Both the position numbers and the translations under genes were made by a program. From positions 1-19,074 of the forward strand of contig CAMNQN010000037.1 in NCBI GenBank assembly GCA_946549155.1: DNA of 19,074 nucleotides, written 5' to 3'. This document shows, piece after piece, positions 1-6,665 of the stretch (position 1 is the stretch's first letter; each line of letters starts with the position of its first letter). The notes beneath the pieces are model-generated. The model had not been told where the DNA came from, searched no databases, and saw only the letters and a program-made list of their open reading frames with translations. The stretch is from an uncultured Lachnospiraceae bacterium. GTDB lineage: Bacteria > Bacillota > Clostridia > Lachnospirales > Lachnospiraceae.

Positions 1-83
1 CGGAGCAGTTTTCCAGAGGCATCTGCCCGCCCGGCTCCGTCTTTTCCTGCGTCCTGCCAATTAACAAAACAAGAAATGTATTG

Positions 84-112
84 TTGCGGTTTGAAACCGG
101 GCAGGTTATAAT
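84..112 (+). promoter_or_regulatory. Probable vegetative (sigma-A type) promoter for rlmH
   Basis: A perfect TATAAT -10 box lies at 107-112. TTGCGG at 84-89 is placed exactly 17 nt upstream as a -35 box and matches TTGACA at its first three bases. Transcription would start near 119, about 20 nt before the rlmH ATG. The box lies in an A/T-rich stretch just upstream of the first gene. Positions 1-83 contain no gene I can support. Confidence 0.6.
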
Positions 113-140
113 GAGGTTAAAATGAGAAAACAGAGGGCAT

Positions 141-620
141 ATGAATATCACAATTTTGTCAGTGGGAAAAATTAAGGAGAAATATCTGGCAGATGCCGTT
201 AAGGAGTACAGGAAACGGCTGAGCCGTTACTGCAGGCTGGAGATTTTGGAGCTGCCGGACGAGCAGACCCCGGACAAGGCAGGGGAAGCGCTGGAGCTTC
301 AGATTAAGCAGAAGGAAGGCCAGCGAATTCTGAAAGCAATCAAGGAAGATTCTTATGTGATTGCTCTGGCGATTGAGGGAAAACGGCTGACCTCGGAAGG
401 GTTTGCGAAAAAGCTGGAACAGTTGGGAATCCAGGGAAGGAGCCACGTTACCTTTGTGATCGGCGGTTCCCTGGGACTGGCTCCGGAGGTGTTAGGGCGG
501 GCGGATTATCTGCTGTCCTTTTCCGATATGACGTTTCCCCATCAGCTGATGAGGGTGATTCTGCTGGAGCAAATTTACCGGTGCTATCGAATTATCAATC
601 ATGAGCCATATCACAAATAA
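141..620 (+). CDS. rlmH: 23S rRNA (pseudouridine-1915-N3)-methyltransferase RlmH
   Basis: RlmH is a small SPOUT-class methyltransferase that uses S-adenosylmethionine to methylate N3 of pseudouridine 1915 in helix 69 of 23S rRNA, acting on the assembled 70S ribosome. The 159-residue length is the family's usual size. The protein opens with the typical beta strand (MNITILSVGKIKEKYL). It carries ELPDE near residue 38, ALAIEGK near 75, the SAM-binding knot loop FVIGGSLGL near 105-113, and the conserved tail FPHQLMRVILLEQIYRCYRI ending in EPYHK. An AGAGGG ribosome site at 132-137 sits close to the ATG. The gene is first in the window, directly behind a vegetative-type promoter, and is followed after 20 nt by a VOC gene. 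Identification is very secure. Confidence 0.97.
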   Translation: MNITILSVGKIKEKYLADAVKEYRKRLSRYCRLEILELPDEQTPDKAGEALELQIKQKEGQRILKAIKEDSYVIALAIEGKRLTSEGFAKKLEQLGIQGRSHVTFVIGGSLGLAPEVLGRADYLLSFSDMTFPHQLMRVILLEQIYRCYRIINHEPYHK

Positions 621-640
621 GGGCGAAAGGGAAGCGCATC

Positions 641-1012
641 ATGAAGCTGAGAAATGTGTTGATTGTTGTGAAGGATATGGAAAGATCAAAAAGGTATTAT
701 CATGAACTGTTTGGCCTTGAACAGATGTTGGATAATAATGGGAATATAATTCTGACGGAAGGTCTTGTACTTCAGGACGAGAGGATTTGGAAAGAGTTTT
801 TAGGGAAAGAGCTTATTCCGTTTAACAATACCTGTGAGCTCTATTTTGAAGAAAGCAATATGGAGGCTTTCGTGGAAAAATTGGAAAAACTCTATCCTGA
901 AACGAAATACGTAAACAGGCTTATGACGCACAGCTGGGGACAAAAGGTGGTGCGTTTTTACGACCCGGATGGTAATTTGATTGAGGTTGGCACACCGATG
1001 GGGCTGAAATAA
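641..1012 (+). CDS. VOC superfamily (glyoxalase/bleomycin-resistance/dioxygenase fold) protein
   Basis: This 123-residue protein has the single-domain size and two beta-alpha-beta-beta-beta modules of the vicinal-oxygen-chelate superfamily. Module 1 begins at LRNVLIVVKDMERSKRYYHE with the classic 'D..S..FY...LG' pattern (YYHELFGLE near 20-27). Module 2 ends in the diagnostic FYDPDGNLIEVGTP near residues 105-118. Candidate metal ligands are a Glu in ELYFEE, a His in the MTHSWG segment and the Glu of LIEVG. The family includes glyoxalases, dioxygenases and drug-binding proteins, and the substrate cannot be assigned from sequence. It starts 20 nt after rlmH with an AAAGGGAAG ribosome site, so it may be cotranscribed. 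The DNA is visibly more A/T-rich and uses more AT-ending codons than its neighbours, which suggests later acquisition. Confidence 0.85.
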   Translation: MKLRNVLIVVKDMERSKRYYHELFGLEQMLDNNGNIILTEGLVLQDERIWKEFLGKELIPFNNTCELYFEESNMEAFVEKLEKLYPETKYVNRLMTHSWGQKVVRFYDPDGNLIEVGTPMGLK

Positions 1013-1034
1013 AGGGCGGCTGTTTTTGTCCGCC

Positions 1035-1072
1035 GGGAAGGAGAAATCCGGGGCTATCCCCGGAAAAGCAGG
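1035..1072 (+). promoter_or_regulatory. Ribosome site separated from the GNAT start by a perfect hairpin
   Basis: GGGAAGGAG at 1035-1043 is a strong Shine-Dalgarno sequence but lies 29 nt before the ATG at 1073. Between them TCCGGGG (1047-1053) and CCCCGGA (1058-1064) form a perfect 7-bp stem with loop CTAT. Folding it out leaves about 11 nt between the ribosome site and the start codon. No ATG, GTG or TTG in the gene's frame lies nearer. There is no T-run after the stem, so it is not a terminator. The role in translation is inferred. Confidence 0.5.
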
Positions 1073-1564
1073 ATGCAGGAACTAAGGATTGAACGGGCGC
1101 AGCGGGAGGATCTGCCCCGGATATTGGAAATTTATGGATGCGCGCGAAGCTTTATGAGGCAAACCGGAAATATGAATCAGTGGAAGAACGGGTTTCCGCC
1201 GGAAGCTTTGCTGGCGGAGGATATCAGAGTCGGACAGCTTTACGTGGTAAAGACGGAGGATGTAATTCATGCGGTATTTGCGTTTATCCTCGGAGCGGAC
1301 CCTACTTATTCGGAGATTGAAGAGGGGGCCTGGATCTCCGATACGAAATACGGGACCCTGCACCGCGTGGCGGGGGATGGGGAGATTCACGGGATCTTTT
1401 CCGGCATTGTGAAGTTTTGTGAACAGAGAATCCGGCATTTGCGGGTGGATACCCATGAGGATAATAAGGTGATGCAGCACGTGATTCTGAAAAATGGATT
1501 TCAGCGGTGCGGTATTATTCGTCTGGCGGACGGCTCCCCAAGGATTGCATATGAAAAGGTATAG
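1073..1564 (+). CDS. GNAT-family N-acetyltransferase
   Basis: This 163-residue protein has the GNAT fold that transfers an acyl group from acetyl-CoA to an amine. It starts with the typical strand and helix (LRIERAQREDLPRILEIY). The HRVAGDGEIHGIF stretch near residues 101-113 corresponds to the acetyl-CoA pyrophosphate-binding loop of motif A. The LRVDTHEDNKVMQHVILKNGF segment, roughly residues 123-143, matches the motif B region seen in many Firmicute GNATs of this subgroup. The substrate is unknown. The ATG at 1073 is favoured because the family N-terminus begins there, although the good ribosome site is unusually far upstream (separate entry). The gene lies 60 nt after the VOC gene and 40 nt before a secreted-protein gene. 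Confidence 0.85.
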   Translation: MQELRIERAQREDLPRILEIYGCARSFMRQTGNMNQWKNGFPPEALLAEDIRVGQLYVVKTEDVIHAVFAFILGADPTYSEIEEGAWISDTKYGTLHRVAGDGEIHGIFSGIVKFCEQRIRHLRVDTHEDNKVMQHVILKNGFQRCGIIRLADGSPRIAYEKV

Positions 1565-1604
1565 GATGGAAAAATAAATAAATCAGAAAAAGGGAGGGTT
1601 CTGT

Positions 1605-3305
1605 ATGAGAAAACGGGGATTTTGGGGAAAAGCTATGGCAGGCCTGTTGACGGCTGCCATGACGATGCAGGGAACGGCCGGTCTGGCGGCGGAGCCGAAA
1701 CGCGGGCAGATGGAGAATTTCGCGGCCCAGGAGCTGGCGGATATTCTGACGGCTTTCAGGGAGGCGAAGACGTCCCCCTCCCTTCTGGAGGAAACGCTGG
1801 GACTGGAGCAGCTTATGGAAGCAATGAAGCAGGAGGGAGTGCAGGTGAAGCTTTCCCTGGCTCCCAGTGACGGTACCCTGAGGGCCTTGGGATATAATGA
1901 TGAGGTGCCGCAGGATATTTCCGGGGAGCTGTGCTGGCAGCATGATCCGGTAAGGAAAACGTGGAGCCTCCAGCTGGGCGGAAAAGTGGACGGTGAATAC
2001 GTGCTGAACGGCCAGCTTTGGGGTGATACGGAAAAACTGCTGCTGTCCATTCCCCAGTTTTTCCAGGGAGCGGTGGGAGTTCGGTCCGGAAATCTGTCAG
2101 AGCAGTATCAGGGCTCCGCGCTGGAGACGCTGATCGGGGAGGAGGAACTGGAGCTTCCCGATGTGGATTTGTACTTTTATCCGGGATGTCAGGATGGTTC
2201 CGAAGGGAGTAAGCCCGCCGGGAAATTTGAGAGGAAGCTGGAAGAAAAAGCGGAGGAATTAAAGAATCTGACGCAGGTGGAGAAGGAGGAGCTTTCCGGG
2301 GAGGAGGCCGTTTATCATGTGTCCTATGCCACGGAAGATATTCTGGATTTGTACGGTTATCTGATACAGGAGTATCTGGTTGCCCTGACGGATTACGGCA
2401 CCGTGGAGCGAAGAGACGCCATGGAGTTTCTGAATGAGGTGACAAAGGCATTAAGCAGTGTCAGAGAGCTGCTGGATGATGAGTTTACCGTGGATTTCTA
2501 TACGGAGGAGAATTGCCTGAAGAAAATCTACACCGGAATTTACATGGATACCACCGGTTACCAGGAGGATCCTTACCGTTATGAGGGGAAGAACGATGAG
2601 TTTGATCTCTCCCTGGAGGTGGAGGAGGATTTTGACGGGTATGTGGAATATCAGATTGTGTTTGACGATCCGAAACATCCCATGGACACCTTTGACCTTA
2701 TGGTGGAAGTTTGCGATATGACGGGACGGGAACAAAAGACGAACCTGTGGATGACGAAGCAGACGAAAACTATCGGCAGCACCTCGGAATTTACGCTTAC
2801 CCTGATGGTGAAGGAGAATAATCAGATCGTCTACTGGGATGTGCCGTTGATGGCTTCTTTTGATACTCAAACCGGCGACCTGGACGCCTCCCTTTCCCTG
2901 GGGGCGGAGGATGATCCGGTTTCCCTTCAGCTGGACAGCAGCTTTAAACAGATTAAGCCGGGCCTTGGCTTTGTCTGGGAGCTGGATGGCCTGACGCTGA
3001 CGGCGGAGGGAGAAAGGGTCGGATTGACGGGACAGCTGGCGGTGACGGCACAGGCGGGGGATTCTGCCCGGCCAGAGGATACCACAATGATCTTTGAGGC
3101 TGCTCAGGGGGAGCTTTACCTTCTGCTGAATGAGATCATGATAAACTCAGAAACCTGGGCGGCACAGTTTGAATCGGAGCCGGAGAACTGGACGAAGGCG
3201 GAGTCAGAGGACTGGGCGGAGGCTGCGCCGGAAAGCTGGGCGGAGGCTGCGCCGGAGGACCGGATGGAAGCTGAATCGGAAGCCTGCGAGGGGACAGGGC
3301 GCTGA
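1605..3305 (+). CDS. Secreted protein of unknown function with acidic C-terminal repeat
   Basis: I do not recognise this 566-residue protein. It has a clear signal peptide: a basic start (MRKRGFWGK), a hydrophobic core (AMAGLLTAAMTMQGTAGL) and a probable signal peptidase I site after GLAAE or nearby. There is no lipobox cysteine, no sorting motif and no further membrane segment, so release or loose wall association is likely. The mature part is strongly acidic with many alternating hydrophobic stretches (for example WSLQLGGKVDGEYVLNGQLWG near residue 125) that suggest antiparallel beta sheet. A Glu/Lys-rich, helix-like insertion lies near residues 206-235. The C-terminus, from about residue 528, is an 8-residue repeat rich in Glu, Ala and Trp. 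The start has a strong GGGAGGG ribosome site at 1592-1598. A beta-sheet ligand-binding or envelope-stress role is possible but is only a guess. Confidence 0.75.
   Translation: MRKRGFWGKAMAGLLTAAMTMQGTAGLAAEPKRGQMENFAAQELADILTAFREAKTSPSLLEETLGLEQLMEAMKQEGVQVKLSLAPSDGTLRALGYNDEVPQDISGELCWQHDPVRKTWSLQLGGKVDGEYVLNGQLWGDTEKLLLSIPQFFQGAVGVRSGNLSEQYQGSALETLIGEEELELPDVDLYFYPGCQDGSEGSKPAGKFERKLEEKAEELKNLTQVEKEELSGEEAVYHVSYATEDILDLYGYLIQEYLVALTDYGTVERRDAMEFLNEVTKALSSVRELLDDEFTVDFYTEENCLKKIYTGIYMDTTGYQEDPYRYEGKNDEFDLSLEVEEDFDGYVEYQIVFDDPKHPMDTFDLMVEVCDMTGREQKTNLWMTKQTKTIGSTSEFTLTLMVKENNQIVYWDVPLMASFDTQTGDLDASLSLGAEDDPVSLQLDSSFKQIKPGLGFVWELDGLTLTAEGERVGLTGQLAVTAQAGDSARPEDTTMIFEAAQGELYLLLNEIMINSETWAAQFESEPENWTKAESEDWAEAAPESWAEAAPEDRMEAESEACEGTGR
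3186..3281 (+). repeat. Four imperfect 24-nt tandem repeats at the 3' end of the secreted-protein gene
   Basis: Four in-frame 24-nt units occupy 3186-3209, 3210-3233, 3234-3257 and 3258-3281, encoding NWTKAESE, DWAEAAPE, SWAEAAPE and DRMEAESE. The two middle units differ at only a few bases, which points to recent duplication. The flanking residues (ESEPE before, ACEG after) look like decayed copies. The unit is a multiple of three, so changes in copy number would keep the frame. Confidence 0.75.
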
Positions 3306-3399
3306 GCGGCGTAGTGTGAGAAGAAAACGGGAATCCCAGGCTGAAACGGCGGGCCGGACATCGGCTGCCGGAAATATGGCGGTTTTGGAATGAACGGGG

Positions 3400-3428
3400 G
3401 AATATCTCCGTAAAAAATTTCATATGGT
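3400..3428 (+). promoter_or_regulatory. Possible sigma-E-type sporulation promoter for yqfC-yqfD
   Basis: GAATATC at 3400-3406 resembles the sigma-E -35 element (GMATATT). CATATGGT at 3421-3428 shares five of eight bases with the -10 element CATACAAT. The spacer is 14 nt, as expected for sigma-E. In Bacillus subtilis yqfC and yqfD are in the sigma-E regulon, which makes a promoter here likely. The match is partial and was found by eye. Apart from this and the hairpin at 3436-3479, nothing else was seen in the 3306-3491 gap. Confidence 0.4.
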
Positions 3429-3435
3429 ATTAGAA

Positions 3436-3479
3436 AAGTGTCCTGGTTTTCCGTAAGATAAGCTGGGACACTTCGTTTT
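3436..3479 (+). terminator. Probable rho-independent terminator before yqfC
   Basis: AAGTGTCC (3436-3443) pairs with GGACACTT (3466-3473). The stem extends inward through G-U and Watson-Crick pairs to about 13 bp, leaving a 12-nt loop (3449-3460). It is followed by CG and a short T-run, TTTT at 3476-3479. It would end transcription from the secreted-protein gene. The T-run is short, so termination may be partial. The possible sigma-E start point falls at the foot of the stem, so the same hairpin could begin the yqfC leader. Confidence 0.5.
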
Positions 3480-3491
3480 CCGGGGGAAATT

Positions 3492-3803
3492 ATGAAAAGG
3501 AAGAAGAGACCACTGCGCTCCCGGGAGAGCGGCCGGAAACAGGAGCTTCTCTCCAGAATATCGGAGAAAGCCCTGATTCCAGAGGATATCGCAGCCGGTT
3601 CCAGCTGCATCACCGTGACAGGGCAAAATGAGCTGGTGATAGAAAATTATAAAGGTATTCTGGAATATAATCCGGAAAAGCTGGTGATTCTGACAAAGCA
3701 GTGCAGGGTGGAAATTTGCGGGAAACGGCTGGAGATTCTCTACTATGCCAGGGAGGAAATGAAGATAAAAGGAAAAATCGAATGCATTGCTTACAAAAAA
3801 TAA
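3492..3803 (+). CDS. yqfC: Sporulation protein YqfC (YabP/YqfC family)
   Basis: This 103-residue protein is of usual family length and matches the YabP/YqfC fold. A basic N-terminus leads into a strand pattern around SSCITVTGQNELVIENYKGI (about residues 37-56), then KLVILTKQCRVEICGKRLEI (about 63-82), and ends in MKIKGKIECIAY. YqfC proteins are made in the mother cell during sporulation; the biochemical role is not established. The strongest support is context: yqfD follows after 18 nt and phoH after that, the order found in Bacillus and many clostridia. The G-rich ribosome site GGGGGA at 3482-3487 precedes the ATG. A possible sigma-E promoter lies upstream. Confidence 0.92.
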   Translation: MKRKKRPLRSRESGRKQELLSRISEKALIPEDIAAGSSCITVTGQNELVIENYKGILEYNPEKLVILTKQCRVEICGKRLEILYYAREEMKIKGKIECIAYKK

Positions 3804-3821
3804 TTTCGGGAGGAACGATTC

Positions 3822-5045
3822 TTGAAGGGGAAACTTTTGTCATGGATGAAGGGAAGCGTCCGCATCCGAATCGCGGGAGGCTTCTGCGAACGTTTCCTAA
3901 ATCTCTGCGCCTACCATAATATCCGCCTCTGGAGCCTGCATCCGGTGGAGAATGGCTATGAGGCCGAGCTGTCGCTGAATGGTTTCCGGCATCTGAAGCC
4001 TCTGGTAAAAAAATGTCATGTCAATGTCCGGATTCTGGAAAAACGCGGCATCCCCTTTTTTCTGTTCCGCCACCGGAAACGAAAAGCGCTTCTGTTTGCT
4101 CTGCTGGGAGCATGCTCACTGATCTGTTTTCTTTCTCTTTTTATCTGGGATATTGAGATTGTCGGGAACCGTTCCGTCACGGACGAGCGGATTCTGGACT
4201 ATCTAAACATGGAACAGATTCATCAGGGCATTCTCAAGTCCACACTGGATTACAGGCAGCTGGCTGCCGATCTGCGTCAATATTTCCCGGAGCTTACCTG
4301 GGTGTCGGTGAAGCTGCAGGGCACACGGCTGCTGATTGACCTGAAGGAGAACGGGGATAGAGCGGAGGAAGCGGAGGATTCTGCCCCCGCTGATTTGATT
4401 TCCGATGTGGACGGTGTGATTGTCCGCATGGTAACCAGGGCCGGAACGCCGTTGGTTTCCGCCGGAACGGCGATTCGGAAGGGCGATCTTTTAGTGTCCG
4501 GAAGCGTGGAGCTGCTTAACGATTCCGGGGAAGTATATGGCTATCAGTATACGGCAGCGGATGCGGATATTTTTGTGAAGACCGAATACAGCTATCAGGA
4601 TACTGTGGAACATAAGCAGTTAAAAAAACGGTATACGGGAAATGTCACCTCAAGGAGGCTTTTAAAGATCGGCGCTCTGCAGGCGGGGCTTCCCTTCTTT
4701 GGCAATCCCTACGAGCAGTACGACTGTGTGGCGGATACCCGTCAGCTTCGGCTGCTGGAAAATTTTTATGTGCCTGTTTTTTATTCTAAAATTGTCCTGC
4801 GGGAATACCGGACGACCTGGCAGATCTGTAGTCCAGAGGAAGCGGAGGAGCAGTTAAACAGGAATTTACAGAACTTTCTTGAAAAAATACAGCAAAAGGG
4901 GGTTCAAATATTTCAAAATAATGTTAAAATAGAAAGTACTGATTCTGTCAGTACGGCCGGCGGGACGCTTGTGCTGCTCCAGAAGGCCGGCAGACGGACA
5001 GCATTAGCGACGCAAAATCAGAAGGAAGGAATACCGGCAGAATGA
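3822..5045 (+). CDS. yqfD: Sporulation protein YqfD
   Basis: This 407-residue protein belongs to the YqfD family of stage IV sporulation membrane proteins, about 400 residues long. An N-terminal cytoplasmic domain contains GSVRIRIAGGFCERFLNLCA (about 11-30). One membrane segment follows a basic stretch (FRHRKRK) at about residues 89-109. The outer part begins WDIEIVGNRSVTDERILDYL (109-128), resembling a POTRA-like module as in FtsQ-type proteins. The start is TTG at 3822: GGGAGGA at 3808-3814 lies 7 nt before it, and the next in-frame ATG (3846) is badly spaced. The stop overlaps the phoH start as ATGA. The last 160 nt are unusually A/T-rich and may hold a promoter for phoH. The molecular role during sporulation is unknown. 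Confidence 0.93.
   Translation: MKGKLLSWMKGSVRIRIAGGFCERFLNLCAYHNIRLWSLHPVENGYEAELSLNGFRHLKPLVKKCHVNVRILEKRGIPFFLFRHRKRKALLFALLGACSLICFLSLFIWDIEIVGNRSVTDERILDYLNMEQIHQGILKSTLDYRQLAADLRQYFPELTWVSVKLQGTRLLIDLKENGDRAEEAEDSAPADLISDVDGVIVRMVTRAGTPLVSAGTAIRKGDLLVSGSVELLNDSGEVYGYQYTAADADIFVKTEYSYQDTVEHKQLKKRYTGNVTSRRLLKIGALQAGLPFFGNPYEQYDCVADTRQLRLLENFYVPVFYSKIVLREYRTTWQICSPEEAEEQLNRNLQNFLEKIQQKGVQIFQNNVKIESTDSVSTAGGTLVLLQKAGRRTALATQNQKEGIPAE
4903..4930 (+). promoter_or_regulatory. Possible internal vegetative promoter for phoH-ybeY
   Basis: TTCAAA at 4903-4908 (4 of 6 to TTGACA) and TAAAAT at 4925-4930 (5 of 6 to TATAAT) are separated by 16 nt, inside an A/T-rich patch at the 3' end of yqfD that contrasts with the surrounding G/C-rich coding sequence. 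Transcription would start near 4937, about 105 nt before phoH. It would let the housekeeping genes be expressed when the sporulation genes upstream are off. Found by eye and unverified. Confidence 0.4.
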
Positions 5046-6070
5046 GTATGGTTGAACGAGTGATCACAGTTCCCGCAGAGCACGAGAAAAACGTGTTTGG
5101 GCAGTTTGATCAGTATATAAAGAAAATAGAACGGGTCCTGAATGTTACGGTTATCAGCAGGGATGGTTCCACGAAGATTTTAGGCAGCGAGAGCTGCGCG
5201 GACCGGGCGGTGCGCATTCTCTCGAATCTGATGGAATTGTCTGCCAGGGGAAATGTGATTACGGAACAAAATGTGGATTATGCCATTTCCCTCTCTTTCG
5301 AGGAGAAGGAATCGGCGCTGGTGGAGATCGATCAGGATTGTATTTGCCACACGATTAACGGCAAACCCATCAAGCCCAAGACGATGGGGCAGAAGCAGTA
5401 TGTGGATGCGATCCGGAAAAACATGATTGTATTTGGCATTGGCCCCGCCGGTACCGGCAAAACCTATCTTGCTATGGCGATGGCTATCACCGCGTTTAAA
5501 AACGATGAGGTGAGCCGCATTATTATGACCCGCCCCGCCATTGAGGCCGGTGAGAAGCTGGGATTCCTTCCCGGCGATCTGCAGAGCAAGGTTGATCCCT
5601 ATCTGCGGCCTCTGTATGACGCGTTATATCAGATTATGGGACCGGAGAGCTTTCAGAAAAATATGGAAAAGGGCCTGATTGAGGTGGCGCCTTTAGCTTA
5701 CATGAGGGGCCGTACCCTGGATAATGCCTTTATTATTCTGGATGAGGCCCAGAATACCACCCCGGCCCAGATGAAAATGTTCCTGACCCGAATCGGCTTT
5801 GGCTCTAAGGTGATTGTCACCGGGGACCTGACCCAAAAGGATTTGCCTGTGTCGGCTCAGTCCGGTCTGGAAGTGGCCGTGAAGGTGTTAAAGAAGGTGG
5901 AGGATATCTCCTTCTGCTACCTGACCAGCCAGGATGTGGTGCGTCATCCCCTGGTGCAGAAGATTGTGAAGGCCTACGATGACTATGAGGCGAAGCTGAA
6001 TGCGAGACAGCGGGCAGAGTACAGCGGTAAGGCAGAAGGGACCCGCAGAAGAAATCATCCGCAGAACTGA
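5042..6070 (+). CDS. phoH: PhoH-family ATPase
   Basis: PhoH proteins are cytoplasmic P-loop ATPases with a RecA/helicase-like core. A role in RNA metabolism has been proposed and the exact activity is unsettled. The 342 residues comprise an N-terminal nucleic-acid-binding-like domain (about 1-90, with TKILGSESCADRAVRILSNL), then the ATPase. Walker A is GPAGTGKT at 134-141 and Walker B is FIILDEAQNTT at 230-240. Conserved TRPAIEAGEKLGFLPGD lies near 163-179, and the sensor-like VTGDLTQKDLP follows Walker B. The stop-start overlap ATGA couples translation to yqfD, with GAAGGA at 5025-5030 as ribosome site. ybeY follows after 12 nt. The phoH-ybeY pairing is conserved across bacteria. Confidence 0.96.
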   Translation: MSMVERVITVPAEHEKNVFGQFDQYIKKIERVLNVTVISRDGSTKILGSESCADRAVRILSNLMELSARGNVITEQNVDYAISLSFEEKESALVEIDQDCICHTINGKPIKPKTMGQKQYVDAIRKNMIVFGIGPAGTGKTYLAMAMAITAFKNDEVSRIIMTRPAIEAGEKLGFLPGDLQSKVDPYLRPLYDALYQIMGPESFQKNMEKGLIEVAPLAYMRGRTLDNAFIILDEAQNTTPAQMKMFLTRIGFGSKVIVTGDLTQKDLPVSAQSGLEVAVKVLKKVEDISFCYLTSQDVVRHPLVQKIVKAYDDYEAKLNARQRAEYSGKAEGTRRRNHPQN

Positions 6071-6082
6071 TGGAGGTGAGAT

Positions 6083-6586
6083 ATGACGATAAATTTTGAG
6101 AATGAGAGCAGCCTGGATTTGGGGCTTCCTTTAGAGGAACTGGCGCTTACCGTCATTGAGGCAGCTCTGGACTATCTGGAATGTCCCTATGAGGCGGAAG
6201 TAAATCTGCTGATTACGGATAAGGAGCAGATTCAGGAGTTGAACCGGAATTTCCGGCAGGTTGACCGGGTCACGGATGTCTTGTCCTTCCCCATGATCGA
6301 GTATGACAACCCGGGGGATTTTACGTTTCTGGAATCGGAGGAATTGGAGCAGGACTGCTTCCATCCGGAGACGGGGGAGCTGCTGTTTGGGGATATTGTG
6401 ATTTGCGCGGACAAGGTGCTGGAGCAGGCAAAAGCCTACGGCCATTCCGTGAAGCGGGAGTACGCTTTCCTGATTGCCCACAGTATGCTGCATCTGGCGG
6501 GATACGATCACATGGAGCCGGAGGAGGCCGGTGTGATGGAGGCAAAGCAGCGGGAAATTCTGGAAAAGCTGGGTATCAGCCGGTAA
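6083..6586 (+). CDS. ybeY: Endoribonuclease YbeY (rRNA maturation factor)
   Basis: YbeY is a zinc-dependent single-strand endoribonuclease needed for 16S rRNA 3'-end maturation and ribosome quality control. The 167-residue length fits the family. The metal motif HxxxHxxGxDH is intact as HSMLHLAGYDH, with His133, His137 and His143. Also present are NLLITDKEQIQELNRNFRQ near 41-59 (the conserved strand and helix), DRVTDVLSFP at 61-70 and LLFGDIVIC at 100-108. A near-perfect ribosome site, GGAGGTGA at 6072-6079, precedes the ATG. It lies directly behind phoH. In Bacillus subtilis yqfF (pgpH) lies between the two and dgkA, cdd and era follow; none of these is here. Confidence 0.97.
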   Translation: MTINFENESSLDLGLPLEELALTVIEAALDYLECPYEAEVNLLITDKEQIQELNRNFRQVDRVTDVLSFPMIEYDNPGDFTFLESEELEQDCFHPETGELLFGDIVICADKVLEQAKAYGHSVKREYAFLIAHSMLHLAGYDHMEPEEAGVMEAKQREILEKLGISR

Positions 6587-6665
6587 AATAATCCGCCGGG
6601 ACAGAACCAATTTGTAAACAGGAAACTTTCCAATAAATAGATAGAAGAGAAGGAGACGAAGTATT

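Noticed and set aside
1..39. Inverted repeat CGGAGC ... GCTCCG at the window start as a terminator
   Set aside because: The stem is 6 bp with a 27-nt loop and no clean T-run, so it is too weak to support.
1014..1034. GGCGG ... CCGCC hairpin after the VOC gene as a terminator
   Set aside because: The stem is only 5 bp, the T-run lies in the loop and not after the stem, and nothing downstream would release RNA polymerase.
1813..2451. Minus-strand frame of 212 codons opposite the secreted-protein gene
   Set aside because: Its Pro/Arg/Ser-rich composition is typical of an antisense shadow. The plus-strand frame has a signal peptide and a strong ribosome site.
6612..6639. TTGTAA-16 nt-TAAATA as a promoter for the DUF3048 gene
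   Set aside because: The -10 box matches only three of six positions. In an A/T-rich gap this is expected by chance.
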